A model generated the notes under the pieces. The model ran no database searches, was not told where the DNA came from, and was given only the letters and a program-made list of their open reading frames with translations. 64,000 nucleotides of DNA from Henricia sp. BOLD:AAB3569 (taxonomy: Eukaryota; Echinodermata; Asteroidea; Spinulosida; Echinasteridae), in the NCBI GenBank assembly GCA_037783545.1, contig JBBELK010000162.1, positions 1,364,001 through 1,428,000 of the forward strand. The letters run 5' to 3'. Of this stretch, positions 1 through 10,447 are shown piece after piece. Position 1 is the first letter of the stretch. Each line of letters opens with the position of its first letter. A program made the translations under genes and the position numbers.

Positions 1-85
1 GGTTAAATACAAACTCAATTTTTCGACTTTCTTATATTTATGTATAACATGTACATATGTATCTGTACTGTAGGTATGAATAAAG

Positions 86-392
86 GGGAGTTCACACTAT
101 CGCGGAAAAATCACACTGTTCCATTGGTTTGTAAACAAACTGGTTTGCCGCTTGTGCGCGGCCTATCGCGACGCGCAAAACGTTTGGAGCTTGGTCAAAG
201 TTCAAATTTGTTGAACTTTGACCGCGGTGCGCTGACCTTTCCAAAGTGCAGCCAATGAGGTATCAGAGAAGCCCCAAGTTACCAGAGTGGAATTTTCTAT
301 TTTGGAATAATCGGCGATTGGGAGCTCATGCAATGCGGTGAGCGCAGCGCGAAAGTGTGATTTTTTCGCGATAGTGTGTATCCGCCTTAAGG
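86..392. mobile_element. MITE with ~36-bp terminal inverted repeats
   Basis: The left arm begins TAAAGGGGAGTTCACACTAT and the right arm, read in reverse complement, TAAGGCGGATACACACTATC. Both continue into CGCG(G/A)AAAAATCACACT. No coding capacity. The interior is GC-rich and of no recognised family. Confidence 0.7.
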
Positions 393-869
393 AACTACAT
401 TGTACATGTAGCTGTAAACAAGCGAGTTAAATACATGTACACTGTAGTCCAAAGCCCGTGACTGTAAACACCGTCGATCGTGTTTGTGGCACAAACATCA
501 CTGGTACCCGCTCCCACGAGTTGCAACATTTAACACGTGCAATGGTGTAGCGACCAACACCATGATCATCATGTGTAAAATGCATCTAGCGCTAGCGGCC
601 AACATGCCCAGGAGGCTAGGCCGAGGTCATGCTTCAGGAAAACGTTTTGGTAATAATTTGAACAGGTATTTTTTGCAATTAGATTGATTATATTCTGCTG
701 GGAAGAGTTCCCAATGATTGAATTTAGACAATTTTGGAAGAAAACATGTGATTTCCGTTTTATTGTGAATATTTTTTTACGTCCGTTTTATTTTCCAGAT
801 TCCGTGTTCTTAATCAAATTTCTTTTTTTTCGTCCGTGTTCTCCGTGATGCGGAAAATTTGGGAGTCTG
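393..869. other. intergenic/intronic, nothing recognised
   Basis: No splice-compatible exon, RNA gene or named repeat was recognised. Because it lies downstream of the last visible TEP1 exon it is probably TEP1 intron. Confidence 0.4.
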
Positions 870-1207
870 CCATTATGAAAGGTGGTGAAATCATCACTGT
901 GACAAGTTAGCACTTCACTTGAAAGTGGGATAAGGGCAATAAAGTGTCAAGAACACGCATTTTGAATGAAGTTAATGATCTCCGCCAAGACCATGGAATG
1001 ATAAGACAAGCAGTCAGAGACATAAGGAGACGATGTGAGCTGTGTATGAAAGAAATGGTGGGCATGTCGAGAGCAAACACCCCTGAATTTATCTTTAAGG
1101 TGAGGTTTGTAAAGAAATGTGTTCTTTCATCACTTCATTGCCCTTATCCCACTTTCAAGTGAAGTGCTAACTTGTCACAGTAATGATTTCACCACCTTTC
1201 ATAATGG
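870..1207. repeat. foldback element, 71-bp arms with one mismatch
   Basis: Arm 870-940 (CCATTATGAAAGGTGGTGAA...) recurs in reverse complement at 1137-1207 with a single visible mismatch and a 196-bp spacer. The spacer holds an open frame of about 60 codons that resembles no known protein. Confidence 0.85.
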
Positions 1208-1393
1208 CCATGTTTGCTCAGTCATGCACGACAGTTACATAATGACCCTGGTACCATTGGACAGAGGACAGTCTGGGCTTTCCCTACATGTACATACACA
1301 CCTCTTTTTGAAATATTGCACAGATTTCTGATAATTTGCATTTAAAGATGGACACCTTGTATAGTCTCAAGACATTTCACAAGTAGTAATGTG

Positions 1394-1625
1394 TTTGTGT
1401 CCATGGGCAAGACACTTAATCTCAATTGCCTCATAAAGCAACATGGGAAGCTGTTGAGGGAATGCCACAATTTAAGTGCTGATAAGGTTGTGCACCTCGG
1501 CCGAGCAGCCACCAAAATGGTTCTGGTGATTCCCTGATGGCAGAAATAATGGCAACAGCGCCAGGAGTATCCTGCAGCGGGTAGACATGTGGGCTACACA
1601 AGAATGCACAATTATTATTATTTAT
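1394..1625 (+). mobile_element. SINE body, 5'-truncated
   Basis: The segment from 'gtccatgggcaagacactta' to 'gtgggctacacaa' matches the body of the full-length SINE at 54853-55166 (same order: GGCAAG.CACTTAATC, AAGCTGTT, GGAATGCCACAAT, TGGTTCTGGTGATTCCCTGA, GCAACAGCGCC). The tRNA-like head is missing. Confidence 0.75.
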
Positions 1626-1698
1626 TATGTCAATCAAGTTCAAGTCAAGTGTCACTTGTGTGACTCGAGTCAAAGGAACAAGGTGCAGCACTACTCAC

Positions 1699-2035
1699 TT
1701 CTTGCCAACAAGACACATGACGTTTTCTACAGGCTCCATAATGTGAAGCTTTCTGATCAACTGCTTGAGGGTGTAGTAATCGCAACGGCCGAACAGTTCA
1801 TCATCATCATGCACTTCATCAACCACAATGTCGCCCTCTATCTGACCCTTGTTTTCGCCTTCAGCTTGCTCCTGTTCGCCCTTCTCCTTCTCCTTTTCTT
1901 CCTCAGAACCACTTTCGATGTCCTCGGAATCCTTGTCAGATTCGGCTTTCTCCTTTGAATCTTGATTCTCGGTCTGCTGTTTCTTCTTCCGATCTTTCTT
2001 CTTCTTCTGCGCTTTCTTTGTTTTGTTGTACTTGC
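1699..2035 (-). CDS. TEP1: TEP1-like exon, charged linker plus TROVE FTLKQLIRKLHI block
   Basis: A 337-nt exon, phase 1 to 2, acceptor ctatctttaag and donor AA|GTGAGT. It starts KYNK, runs through a roughly 65-residue low-complexity linker (poly-Lys KKAQKKKKDRKKK, then Glu/Asp-rich), and ends YYTLKQLIRKLHIMEPVENVMCL-type sequence, the TROVE block that in TEP1 precedes 'LLGKRYP'. The highly charged insert is typical of disordered loops in this position. The following exons of the gene are not in the remaining 1.7 kb to the left, so the gene runs off the window. Confidence 0.85.
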
Positions 2036-2187
2036 CTTAAAGATAGTATACATGATTGTTAAACTGTTACAAATAGTTTCATCACCCTGTGTGATTGAAG
2101 ATATGCATGATTAAAACCAACCTCAGCAAAAACCAGCTCCGTACTTCGTCTAACTTTTGAGAAAACGGTCAAAAGAGGGTTTGCAGT

Positions 2188-2398
2188 CATTTTGCCCCAA
2201 AACCACTTCGCCCTAAACCATTTCGCCCTGAACCACGGCCTGTGCATGAAGTGGTTTCGAGGCGAAGTAGCATTTGGGAGATGTAGTGTTTGGGAGAAGT
2301 GATTTGGGGCGAAATGGCACTCGGGCGAAATGGCACTCGGGCGAAGTGGTTTAGGGGCAAAATGGCACTTGGGCGAAATGGTTTTGGGGCGAATTGAA
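2188..2398. repeat. GGGCGAARTGG minisatellite with both orientations
   Basis: About a dozen copies of an 11-21-bp motif (GGGCGAAATGG / GGGCGAAGTGG with GCACT or TTT spacers). Roughly the first quarter is in reverse complement (CCATTTCGCCC), so the tract can fold back. Confidence 0.8.
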
Positions 2399-2639
2399 TT
2401 TTCGTCTCATGAGACGAAAACTAATTGTTTTACTCATTTCTCAAAGACTATAGCACTTCAGACAAAACCATTTCAGCGAAAGTTTTCTACGGTCATCATG
2501 TTTATATTGTGTAAGTTAGGCGTAAATCTGTGAACATGTTTGATTTTCGAGATACCAATTATGTATACTGCCTTTAATTTAACGTAAGGAATGCAATATT
2601 TAGTGTAGTGCCTAAATATGGGATCAGTGAAAAATTAAG

Positions 2640-2880
2640 GATACGAACACCGGTTTGAGATTTGAACCCAATTGTTTTTTTCCTCAGTGTTGCAGGTTTG
2701 TTTTCCGTATGGCTTTTAAATCTCGCCCTCTCGTCCAAAACTGAAAAAAACTCACTCATTGCAATAAAATTTGTCAGGCCTTCTTTACATGATCTGAAAT
2801 TTTAGTTTAAATCCTTTGGAAAATGAAAAAGTTATTTAAGATCAAAAGTAGGACATGTACATGTAGTGTAACAGAGGTTA
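2640..2880. repeat. dispersed repeat copy 1 in TEP1 intron
   Basis: The block GGCTTTTAAATCTCGCCCTC to 'aagatcaaaagta' recurs at 7280-7440 (same strand) and 6670-6815 (opposite strand). It is a family of intronic repeats without coding capacity. Confidence 0.65.
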
Positions 2881-3055
2881 CCCGGTAGAACTCCAGTAAA
2901 TTGCTGAATACATGTACAGTATGTAACATTACTAACCGTGGAATTGCCCAAAATATTACTGCCATAACATTTTCTGAAAAGCCCAAGCAAATTCACAAGG
3001 ACAGACCAATGCGTGCCATTTTTCTTGAAATTTGTAAATTTTCAGTTTGGCTTAC

Positions 3056-3152
3056 CTAGCTGATAGATGTCAAAGTCAGGAAACTTGTTAACCATGACCT
3101 TCCTCAGAGCAGACGGCAGCGATTTGTAGCTCAGGTGGTTGTCATGGAATGA
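3056..3152 (-). CDS. TEP1: TEP1-like exon, TROVE (LPS.LRK...FDIYQL)
   Basis: A 97-nt exon, phase 0 to 1, acceptor ttttctacag and donor CTAG|GTAAGC. It encodes a segment with YKSLPSALRKVMVNKF and FPDFDIYQL, matching the TROVE 'LPS.LRKA...F..FDEYQLAKYN' block. The split Gly codon is completed by the next exon, which begins KYN and so restores the YQL-G-KYN sequence order expected for this family. Confidence 0.85.
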
Positions 3153-3332
3153 CTGTAGAAAAACACAAACAATGACGAGACTAAAGTTCCACCATAAAAA
3201 CGTGGTTCGTCCAAAAGACCTGATACCAGTCTATTACCATTACATGGATCCGTGGCGAACATTGAGTTGGACACTGTTTGCCACTTGAGAGCGCTGTTCA
3301 GCGCAACCGGACAATAACGATAATAGACAGTT

Positions 3333-4268
3333 CTTATATAGCGCATTATACGCGCTTTCTGCATTATTACCCCTGCAGCCGATTTCACGAAACACTGCGC
3401 AACTTGCGCCATGGCGTAAGACTTGCGCCATAACTTTATGGCGTAGCTGCGCAATAAACCCAAGATCGATTTCACGAAACTCTCCTTAGCTGCGCAAAGT
3501 TTATTTTCTCACTTTAGCACTTGTAACTTCTAGGACGAGGCTAATTTCTAGTTTATCAACGACTATTGGATGTTTGCGCTTGATAAAATAGTCATACATA
3601 AAACATACGTCGTTGTTTTTCACAAATGTTGCACTGTCATCATGGCTGCCGTCGCTCGGTCATCATGCGTCGCGTCGAAGATTTCACTGATAAAGGCCGT
3701 TTTCCTCTAACGGAAGGCTGGGGTTCAGTTCGTTGACGATACGGTAAATAAGCACGTGTAGCTAGCTGCATTATCGCCACTTTTCACTGTCCTACGACAC
3801 ATTTTTCCAACTTACGCCACCAAAAACCATTGCGCAAGTTACGCCACATTTTATGGCGTAAGTGGGCGAGTTGCGCCATATCCAAATGTGGCGCAACTTT
3901 CGTGAAACGCGCAGCATTTTATTGCGCAAGTTGCACAATAATTTATGGCGTAAGTGGACTTGCGCAATTGCGTAAAGTTTCGTGAAATCGGCTGCAGGTC
4001 ATTGGGCTCATTAATATCATTCCTTAATCCTTCTCAGCTCCCTGGGGAGTTTACAGTCCCGTGCTGCGCACAGGGACTAATCAAACACATTAGCTTTCTC
4101 TACCCTCACAGGTACCCATTTCATCCTGGGTGGAGAGAGGCAATTCATGGCAAAGTGCCTTGCCCAAGAGCACACGCACCATGGACAAGCCGGGATGGGA
4201 TTCAAACCCACGACCTGTGGATTGGCCATAGTATTGGATTCAACACTCTACACCGCTCGGCCATGGAC
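3333..4268 (-). mobile_element. tRNA-derived SINE (minus strand), split by a MITE
   Basis: Read on the minus strand, a tRNA-like head with an A-box-like GGCCGAGCGGTGTAGAG and a B box GGTTTGAATCCC (around 4190-4260) is followed by a conserved body and a tail ending 'gcgctatataagaa' at 3333. A 621-bp MITE (3375-3995) interrupts the body exactly between 'attacccct' and 'ggtcattggg', which are adjacent in the uninterrupted copy at 39848-40135. Confidence 0.8.
3375..3995. mobile_element. TIR element GCAGCCGATTTCACGAAAC, 621 bp
   Basis: Ends GCAGCCGATTTCACGAAAC and GTTTCGTGAAATCGGCTGC. Subterminal regions are rich in TTGCGCAA and ATGGCGTAAG palindromes. Short 121-bp derivatives of the same family lie at 59134-59254 and 63309-63429. 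No transposase frame. It is inserted in the SINE above. Confidence 0.85.
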
Positions 4269-4435
4269 AAGACGGAGAAACAGTGCAGAACCCCTTAAAA
4301 TGGGCACTGCAGCCACTTGAAAGGAATTTTGCCTGTTGTTCATGGCGACAGTTTGCTACCACATACAATATGAAGACAAGATCCTGTCATGAAGAAAATG
4401 AGGAAAAATCATTAATCATAATCAAGGTATCTCAC

Positions 4436-4597
4436 CAAGTATAGGTCGGCCACGCTGGCCCAGTCGGAGGGAAGGACTATCGAGTCTTTGTAGTATTTCT
4501 TGAGATACGGGCGACACTCCCGACGGTTTGAAGCCAGTGCAAGCAAGAAGTTGGCCGTGGTTCGGATGTTTAGATCACGTCGGGAATAGAGCGCAAC
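4436..4597 (-). CDS. TEP1: TEP1-like exon, TROVE core
   Basis: A 54-codon exon in phase 0/0, acceptor cttaccaacag and donor TTG|GTGAGA. It carries the most recognisable TROVE signature in the window: ALYSRRDLNIRTTANFLLAL, then CRPYLKKYY and IVLPSDWASVADLYL. In vertebrate TEP1 the same order is found (a Y.R..LNIRTTANFLLALA block, a CRP.L.KY block, a LPSDW block). No stop or frameshift is seen. Confidence 0.88.
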
Positions 4598-4654
4598 CTG
4601 TTGGTAAGAAACGTGCAGTGCGTACATGGAAAATCCGAGAGACATCCTATTTTC

Positions 4655-4985
4655 TTCTTTTATTTATATAGCGCTCTTACACGAGATATAACAGCGCTTT
4701 ACATCCATGATATACCGCCTAAACATCAAAATACATCATAGGCGGACAGCGCCTTTGGCAGCCAACGGCCAGAGACACCGGGGAATCCCCTTACTCTTCA
4801 CGAACGAGTGCTCTGGGATCTTTTAAGTGCATTACACAACATACTGGACCAACGGTTGAGTGGGTTTTGCTCAAGTGAACAGATACAATGTACATGTACC
4901 ACAGCGGGTTTTGAACAGGCAACACTGAGGTTTCACCCAAACATTGCTCGTCAACGACCAAAACCACTCAGCCCAATACATAAAA
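4655..4985 (-). mobile_element. probable SINE, minus strand
   Basis: Begins with the tail motif 'tatttatatagcgctcttac' and contains 'agcgctttac'. The far end carries a degenerate B-box-like GGTTTTGAAC on the minus strand. Layout and tail match the other SINEs here, but the head is weak. Confidence 0.45.
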
Positions 4986-5345
4986 CATGTCTCGCTATCA
5001 CAGCTGTGTTGAAAATTGTTGAAAATTGTTTATTGATGTAACAGGGGGACAGCAAGACATTTTTCAATTCATAACTATATTGATTCAACTCTTATTACGA
5101 TTTTGATCAGTATCTTCCGGTAAAAGGTAGCTGCTGGTTTTATAATCACATTACAACAAAAATTTCAACAAATTAACAAAAGTTCCAAATGTCACATGCA
5201 TTCAGAAGACCGCACTATACTGTATAAATATATTGAATCATCCTTGGTAATTAAAGGCACTGTTCGATTTATGAGGTCAAATACTGTGTATGCTGAAGGT
5301 AAGGCCAAAAAAAAGAAGAACCGCATTTAACGTTAGTGCGTGTGT
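4986..5345. other. intronic sequence, no feature recognised
   Basis: AT-rich intron sequence of the TEP1 gene with no splice-bounded open frame or repeat signature that I can name. Confidence 0.4.
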
Positions 5346-5348
5346 GTT

Positions 5349-5545
5349 TACCGGCAATCGGGGACTTTCCATTGCTTGAACAAAAGACGGACAATACATG
5401 TAGGTCCCCGATTGAGCCACCGTCCCCGATTGCCAATCCCATGCAAATCCTATGGAGGTTTTCGCAAAAAAACTATGTCAAAAAAAAGGAGAAGCAATGG
5501 AAAGTCCCCGCATCCTAACTTCGGCAATCGGGGACGTTACCTATA
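5349..5545. mobile_element. short inverted-repeat element (GGCAATCGGGGAC)
   Basis: GGCAATCGGGGACTTTCCAT near the left end is matched by ATGGAAAGTCCCCG in inverted orientation near the right end, and CAATCGGGGAC recurs directly at 5524. Likely a small MITE or a rearranged copy. Confidence 0.5.
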
Positions 5546-5635
5546 AAGCTGAAATTTAAACGTAAATGGTTTGTGCCTTGCGTGTCAAAGCTTGTTTTTT
5601 TTCTCAAAAACACACAACAAAAACTATATTTATTT

Positions 5636-5683
5636 TGTTATTTTTATTATTTTATTTTTATTATTTTATTTTTATTATTTTAA
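5636..5683. repeat. (TTTTATTATTTTATT)n short tandem repeat
   Basis: About three perfect 15-bp periods of TTTTATTATTTTATT. Confidence 0.8.
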
Positions 5684-5993
5684 GTGTTTCGATTAAAAAC
5701 ACGCTTGTTGGCTTCATGTCAACTTGACTCTTTTGCTTGGAATCAACTTACCAAAAAAAAAGCAGAAAAAAAGCCACGTCACCGCCTCAATTTGGGAGAC
5801 TTAAACTTACACTAAGCATAGTTCTTTTTTTTTTGCCTAATCATTTTTTAAAGCATGGTATTTTTAAAAAAATATACTCCGGAAGTGTCGCAACATAACG
5901 GGTACGTATGTACATTGTGTCCCGCTTTCATAAAATGACCCACATACGGTACATCTTGATGGTCCCCATTCTGTAGCCTAAACCCCAACCAAC

Positions 5994-6128
5994 CTTCAGT
6001 ATGAATTCAGGATCAATCTGAACGATCGAGTCTGCACTTTTAATGACCGCTGCTCTAGTTTCGTCTCTGGACTTCATGAAATCTGGTCTTTTAACCAGTG
6101 AGGAGCTGACCAAGTTGATAAAAGATGT
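5994..6128 (-). CDS. TEP1: TEP1-like exon, start of TROVE helical region
   Basis: A 45-codon exon between a good acceptor (tttcccttgcag) and donor (AAG|GTTGGT), phase 0 at both ends so it joins the 8210-8884 exon and the 4436-4597 exon in frame. It reads as a helical segment (SFINLVSSSLVKRPDFMKS) ending DPEFILK, as at the beginning of the TROVE domain of TEP1, just before the conserved 'ALY.R..LNIR..AN' block supplied by the next exon. TROVE domains are alpha-helical repeat RNA-binding modules shared by TEP1 and Ro60. Confidence 0.8.
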
Positions 6129-6895
6129 CTGCAAGGGAAATAAACATGGTGTATTTTGGCACTTTTGATTTGTACAGCAGAATGAAGCATTTAACCGTTA
6201 ACCACGAGTGATCTTTTGGTGAGAAGAAATGATTCTCAAGAGTTAGTATTTGTGGTGCTTGACCTGGTCTTGACTTCTGGCCAATCACATTTGCTTTTTT
6301 TTATATAATTTTTTTCCCCTGCCCAAAATAATACCAGCGTCAACCGACCTTGACTCAAGTCACAATATTTTCGGGGAAATATTACCATGTACGGACAACC
6401 ACTGAGACCCCACGCACTAAACCTACAACTCTGAGAAATTATAAGTTTTTTCTTAGTAAAATCATGAAATTTTTCCCTGTTAATTTTAGTGTTTTTATCA
6501 ATAAAATACAATTCTTACATGGTTTATAACAACAAACAAATTGAAGACTAACTTTTTTTCCCCTTTTTTTAATGAAACCTCAGCCTTCTCTTGAAAAACC
6601 ACGTTAGATGTTCCATAAAAACTGTTTTTTATTTCAAGATTACATGTATGTACTACATGTGTACCTGTCAAAAAAAACATCATAAATAACTTTATCATTT
6701 TCCAACGGATTTTAACCAAAATTTTGCATCATGCAAACAAGGCTTGCCAAATTTTACTGAGTGAGTTTCATCAGATTTGACCAAGAGGGTAAGATATTAT
6801 AGCCATACGAAAAAAAAAGGTCAATTTCAGAATTTGCCACTTTCGACTCCAATGTCGATACACCGCTGGAGACTGGTTGAATGTGCATGCTGATG

Positions 6896-7140
6896 GGTGT
6901 TTCTATAAATTAGGGGTCCAAAAGTGTGACATTTGGTGTCCCCCGTTACACCTAATATGTGTTATTTTTTTTGTACAAAAATCATTAAAATGGCTTTTAA
7001 ACCATTTTGTATGAATTGTAGTTTATGTACTCACTCTTTGAGATGGAAAGTATTTAAAGAATGTGTCCTAAATTTACAAAAACAAGATGTAAAATGTAAC
7101 GGGGGACACCAACACTGGACCCCTAATTTATAGAAAGACC
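6896..7140. mobile_element. MITE, TIR GGTSTTTCTATAAATTAGGG
   Basis: Left end GGTGTTTCTATAAATTAGGG and right end in reverse complement GGTCTTTCTATAAATTAGGG. The inverted repeat extends through GTGTCCCCCGTTACA. 245 bp, non-coding. Confidence 0.8.
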
Positions 7141-7260
7141 CTGGAGCTAAAAGCTTCTGAGGAAATGCAGGATCATCCATAATGTTATTGCAAACCATCT
7201 TAATCATTTCGCGCAACTCAACAAGCACGACAAGGTGCAAGGTGCAAAGTCGAAAGTAGC
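7136..7260 (-). other. possible extra TEP1 exon or relic coding segment
   Basis: The minus strand is open here and encodes a plausible amphipathic stretch (ELREMIKMVCNNIMDD, PAFPQKLLAP). It lies in the TEP1 intron between the first and second coding exons. A 245-bp MITE abuts its 3' side and inverted repeat arms flank both, and no strong GT donor follows (only GTCTTT). It may be a real small exon, an exon damaged by the MITE, or chance. Confidence 0.25.
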
Positions 7261-7954
7261 AGATTCTGAAATTTAGGATTTTTAATTGTGGCTTTTAAAT
7301 CTCACCCTCTTGTACAAAACTGGTGAAACTCGCTCAATAAAATTTGTAAAGCCTTGTTTACATGATGTGAAAATTTGGTTTAAATCCGTTGGAAAATAAA
7401 AAAAGTATGTATATAAGATCAAAAGTATGATATGGTTTTTTTTTACACGTAGTACAAAGCATGTACACGTACAAATGTAGGCCTATACCCATGGTACTGT
7501 TCTGCTGTTGTTGAGTCATCTGCTTCAATGTATCTGGCCCATTGTGTCACATCAGCAGTACAACATACAGGTAGGCCCTACAACTTGCATTTATGATGCA
7601 ACACGATGAAACGCACTAACAAATTTCAACTGTCAGCATTCACCACAGTCTGACATACATGTACATGTACATGAATCATACTTGAAACAAATTTCACAGT
7701 ATTGTGCAATACCCCAGTACATTGAAATTTGTAATTTTTGAGAATACATGTAAAATACAAAATTGTAAACTTCCCAACAATTTTACTATACTTAGTGCAC
7801 ATGTACAATGTTATGTACATGTACATACACGTGCCATCAATTTACCCACAATGTCCGTGAGGAACAAAAATCAAGCAATATGTACCGTATTTGAAAACAT
7901 ATTAACATAGTCCTCTGTATGGCTTGTTAAGCTCAGGTGATGGCCAATCCCAAT

Positions 7955-8110
7955 CAGTGATGAACAACTGCAAATTGGTAGGGCATTTGCATGTTAAGCA
8001 GAAGGTCCGCAGTTTGAATCCCAGTGGAGCCAAGTTGTTTTTCGCTGCATCCAGATTTCCCTACCGGTACATGTAACTCATGGACATTTCTCTACATTTC
8101 TATCAAATCA
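7955..8110 (+). mobile_element. tRNA-derived SINE head
   Basis: Sequence resembling a tRNA internal promoter: an A-box-like TTGGTAGGGCATTTG followed about 35 nt later by a B box CAGTTTGAATCCC. No tRNA acceptor stem closes, so it is a SINE head rather than a functional tRNA gene. The body is short and ends before the TEP1 first coding exon. Confidence 0.55.
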
Positions 8111-8209
8111 ATTCATCCCGGCAGTCCCTAAAAGAAATCACTTAATATTCATTAAAAAAATCATTTCCTTGTCATGACAATCTCAAAGTTTGAAGATTTA
8201 GGGGCCTAC

Positions 8210-8884
8210 CTTTTTAGTGTTGGCATCCTCCGATGATATCATGAGAGACAGGGCCTCAGGATCAACAGCATCAAAGTACTTCTCCTCATCCAGATCCCAG
8301 AAGAGGTCCTCCGTATCGGTGAACTCAAAGTGAAAATCATATTTCGGGATCTCAAAATCTGTTTCCGTTTCCAAAACCAGTTCGCTAATCTCCGTAGGTT
8401 TTGGTGGTTGGGCTGTGTGACGCGCAGCGGCACGCTGCGCTCCAAAACTGAGGGACTTTGACTTAATTGTAACAGATGATTGACGCGCCAGAGATTTGTT
8501 GAGCGATGTTTGTGGAACGTTTGAGGTCTCCGATAGATGCAAAGTTGGCAACTTGGACACGGTGGCAGCTGTTGCTAATGGGGTTTTGCTTAAAAGGCTC
8601 GATTTTAGTGATGTTTTGCTTAGTGCGGAGGAGGAAAGCGGTGTCAGCTTTGAACTAAGCAGTAAGCGGTTCTGCTGTAGGCTCAGTGACTCCTGCTTCA
8701 TACATACTGAGACCGATTTGGGTGCCGAGTGAAAACCGGTAGAAGTGGTAGCCAGTCTATTCTCAGACGGTTTCTTGTCTGTTTTTAACAGCGGATTTAG
8801 CAACGAGCTTGTTGAACTGCTTGTTCCTTTTAGACTGGAAGAAAGGAAGGGGTTGTCCAACGACCGGCTATGTTCAGTCTTCAT
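8210..8884 (-). CDS. TEP1: TEP1-like gene, putative first coding exon
   Basis: Open frame of 225 codons from the ATG at 8884 to a GT donor (AAG|GTAGGC) at 8209, ending in phase 0. The product is serine/threonine/leucine-rich (SSLLNPLLKTDKK and similar) and basic in its first two thirds. The last 60 residues turn acidic and aromatic (FHFEFTDTEDLFWDLDEEKY). I see no known domain here. It is assigned to TEP1 only because the next four minus-strand exons, all in compatible phase, encode the TROVE region of telomerase protein component 1, a large RNA-binding protein of the vault and telomerase particles. The acidic tail directly precedes the TROVE helices. The start is the first ATG of the open frame, and a further upstream non-coding exon is possible. 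A separate gene is the main alternative. Confidence 0.6.
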
Positions 8885-9423
8885 GATGGAGCTTGGCTAC
8901 TCTAAAATGGAAAAAAGTATTAATTAAAATGAATTAAAATTGCACCGCTAAACAGTGTGGCATGCACAGTAACGTTGATACATACTCGAGAAAAGAGACG
9001 AGTATCACACACAAACGGTGAAAATTTTGTAGAATTCCCACATTTTTCTCGGAAAGGAGGCATTGTAAGAGACCCTACATGTACCTAATCATGCGTACAT
9101 TTATCTTTTTTTGGTGAGGTACATGAAAGACAACGAAATGTGTGAGTTACGGCTTCTCAAACTCTGTATTTCAATTAAAAACACCCGTTGTCGGAGTTGT
9201 TCGCGAGGGGGTTTATCCATACACTGTACATGTATGTGGCCAATGATCCGGAGTCTGCGGATGTTTTTGGCCACAAAATTGGGGGCTTCATTGTACATTG
9301 GAACTTGGAAATCTGTGACGTCATCGCACGCGCACTGGGTACACTAATACCGATAAGTTTCACAGTGGCTTTCTGCCATATATACAAAGTGGCGCATCGT
9401 GAGAAATGCGCTGTAAAACATCA
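8885..9423. other. 5' flank of the TEP1-like gene
   Basis: This 540-bp stretch immediately upstream (on the minus strand) of the presumed first coding exon should hold the promoter or a 5' UTR exon. I see no clear TATA box or initiator. It contains GACGTCAT/CGCACGCGC sequence near 9317-9335. Confidence 0.35.
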
Positions 9424-9812
9424 CAGCATTGTTTAATTCCAACTATTTTAATAGATACTGAAAATAAAGAATACTTTCCGACAATATTTATTTTTAAAAC
9501 AATTTTTTTTTAAACATTTAAATTGGAACACAGCAAGATGTTTGTTTGACGGTGAGATTTCTGGTCCAAAAAGGGTAGTTTGTGTTGCAAAACAGACTTG
9601 TGAAACCAGGGACAGTTTGGGGGAGATTGTTGTCTGTGTTTGTGCAAAATTTCAGTGTAAAAAAACATGCAAAGTGCATGTTTTTTTTAGCACACAAAAA
9701 TGATTATCAGTTCCTCTTTGTGAGCGTCGTCGAGTGCGTAGTTTTCATTCCAGGCGTAAATGTGTGCTATTACACATTGACAATGACGTTGCGCACCCCA
9801 CGTGTGCTACAC
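9424..9812. repeat. dispersed ~390-bp repeat, copy 1
   Basis: Collinear in reverse complement with 45325-45712. Shared landmarks are CTGGTCCAAAAAGGGTAGTT, AACAGACTTGTGAAACCAG, GGGAGATTGTTGTCTGTGTT, TTTTCATTCCAGGCGTAAAT and CACACGTGG near the ends. The two copies differ by small indels. No protein signature. The second copy sits inside a 2.2-kb TIR transposon, so this may be a relic of the same family. Confidence 0.75.
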
Positions 9813-10447
9813 ACACACAATGAATAGTAATAAATAATTAGGTAAAAAAAGTTTGGTTGGTTTTTTTTTACACAATTTAGGCAACGTCGAACGTCGAAAG
9901 AAAGTACTGCTTTGTTGTGTAAAATAAAGTAAACCAAATTTATATGTAAACCATGATTTTACACAAGTTTTGTAATTGTTTACATAGTCCCGAGTACATT
10001 TTACAAAATATAATGTAAAATTTACCAAACAATTACAGTTGTATGTTACGCCACGTGCGCACGCGCGTTGAATTCGCGCCATGTTTGTTGTGACTGTGGT
10101 CGAACGTCGTTGTTCAAAGTCAGTGCGGAGAAAAATTAAGAAAAATCCCACATAATCGTGGTTTACTTTTAAAAAACTAAAAGTGATTTTCTGACGTTTA
10201 CATTGGGACGTTATCATCGCTTTTAGCCCTTTACCAATTTAACCCCATTCGCCGTGGTGAATCATGCTACATGTGTACACAACCTTACTCGTCCAAAAAC
10301 TTCTGTCAAAAATCTTACCTTACATTCCAAATCAGACATTTAAAAACACACCATGGAGGTCCTTGTAATCTCAAGACTTTTGTACCCTTGTCGTTTATTT
10401 CCCATGATGCCTCAAACATCAGAAAACTGGAGCAAAATTTTGATATT
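9813..10447. other. no recognised feature
   Basis: AT-rich sequence with one GC-rich pocket (ACGTGCGCACGCGCG near 10052). The minus-strand frame through it has no similarity I recognise. Confidence 0.35.

Larger units (their letters stand above)
6660..7440. repeat. foldback repeat with nested MITE
   Basis: The left arm (about 6670-6850) and right arm (about 7243-7440) are diverged inverted copies of the dispersed repeat also seen at 2640-2880. The core between them contains a separate MITE and the possible exon at 7136-7260. Confidence 0.6.

Noticed and set aside
1838-2053. Arg/Lys-rich 71-codon minus-strand frame
   Set aside because: It is the +1 frame of the TEP1 exon at 1699-2035, whose own frame matches the TROVE domain and fits flanking exon phases.
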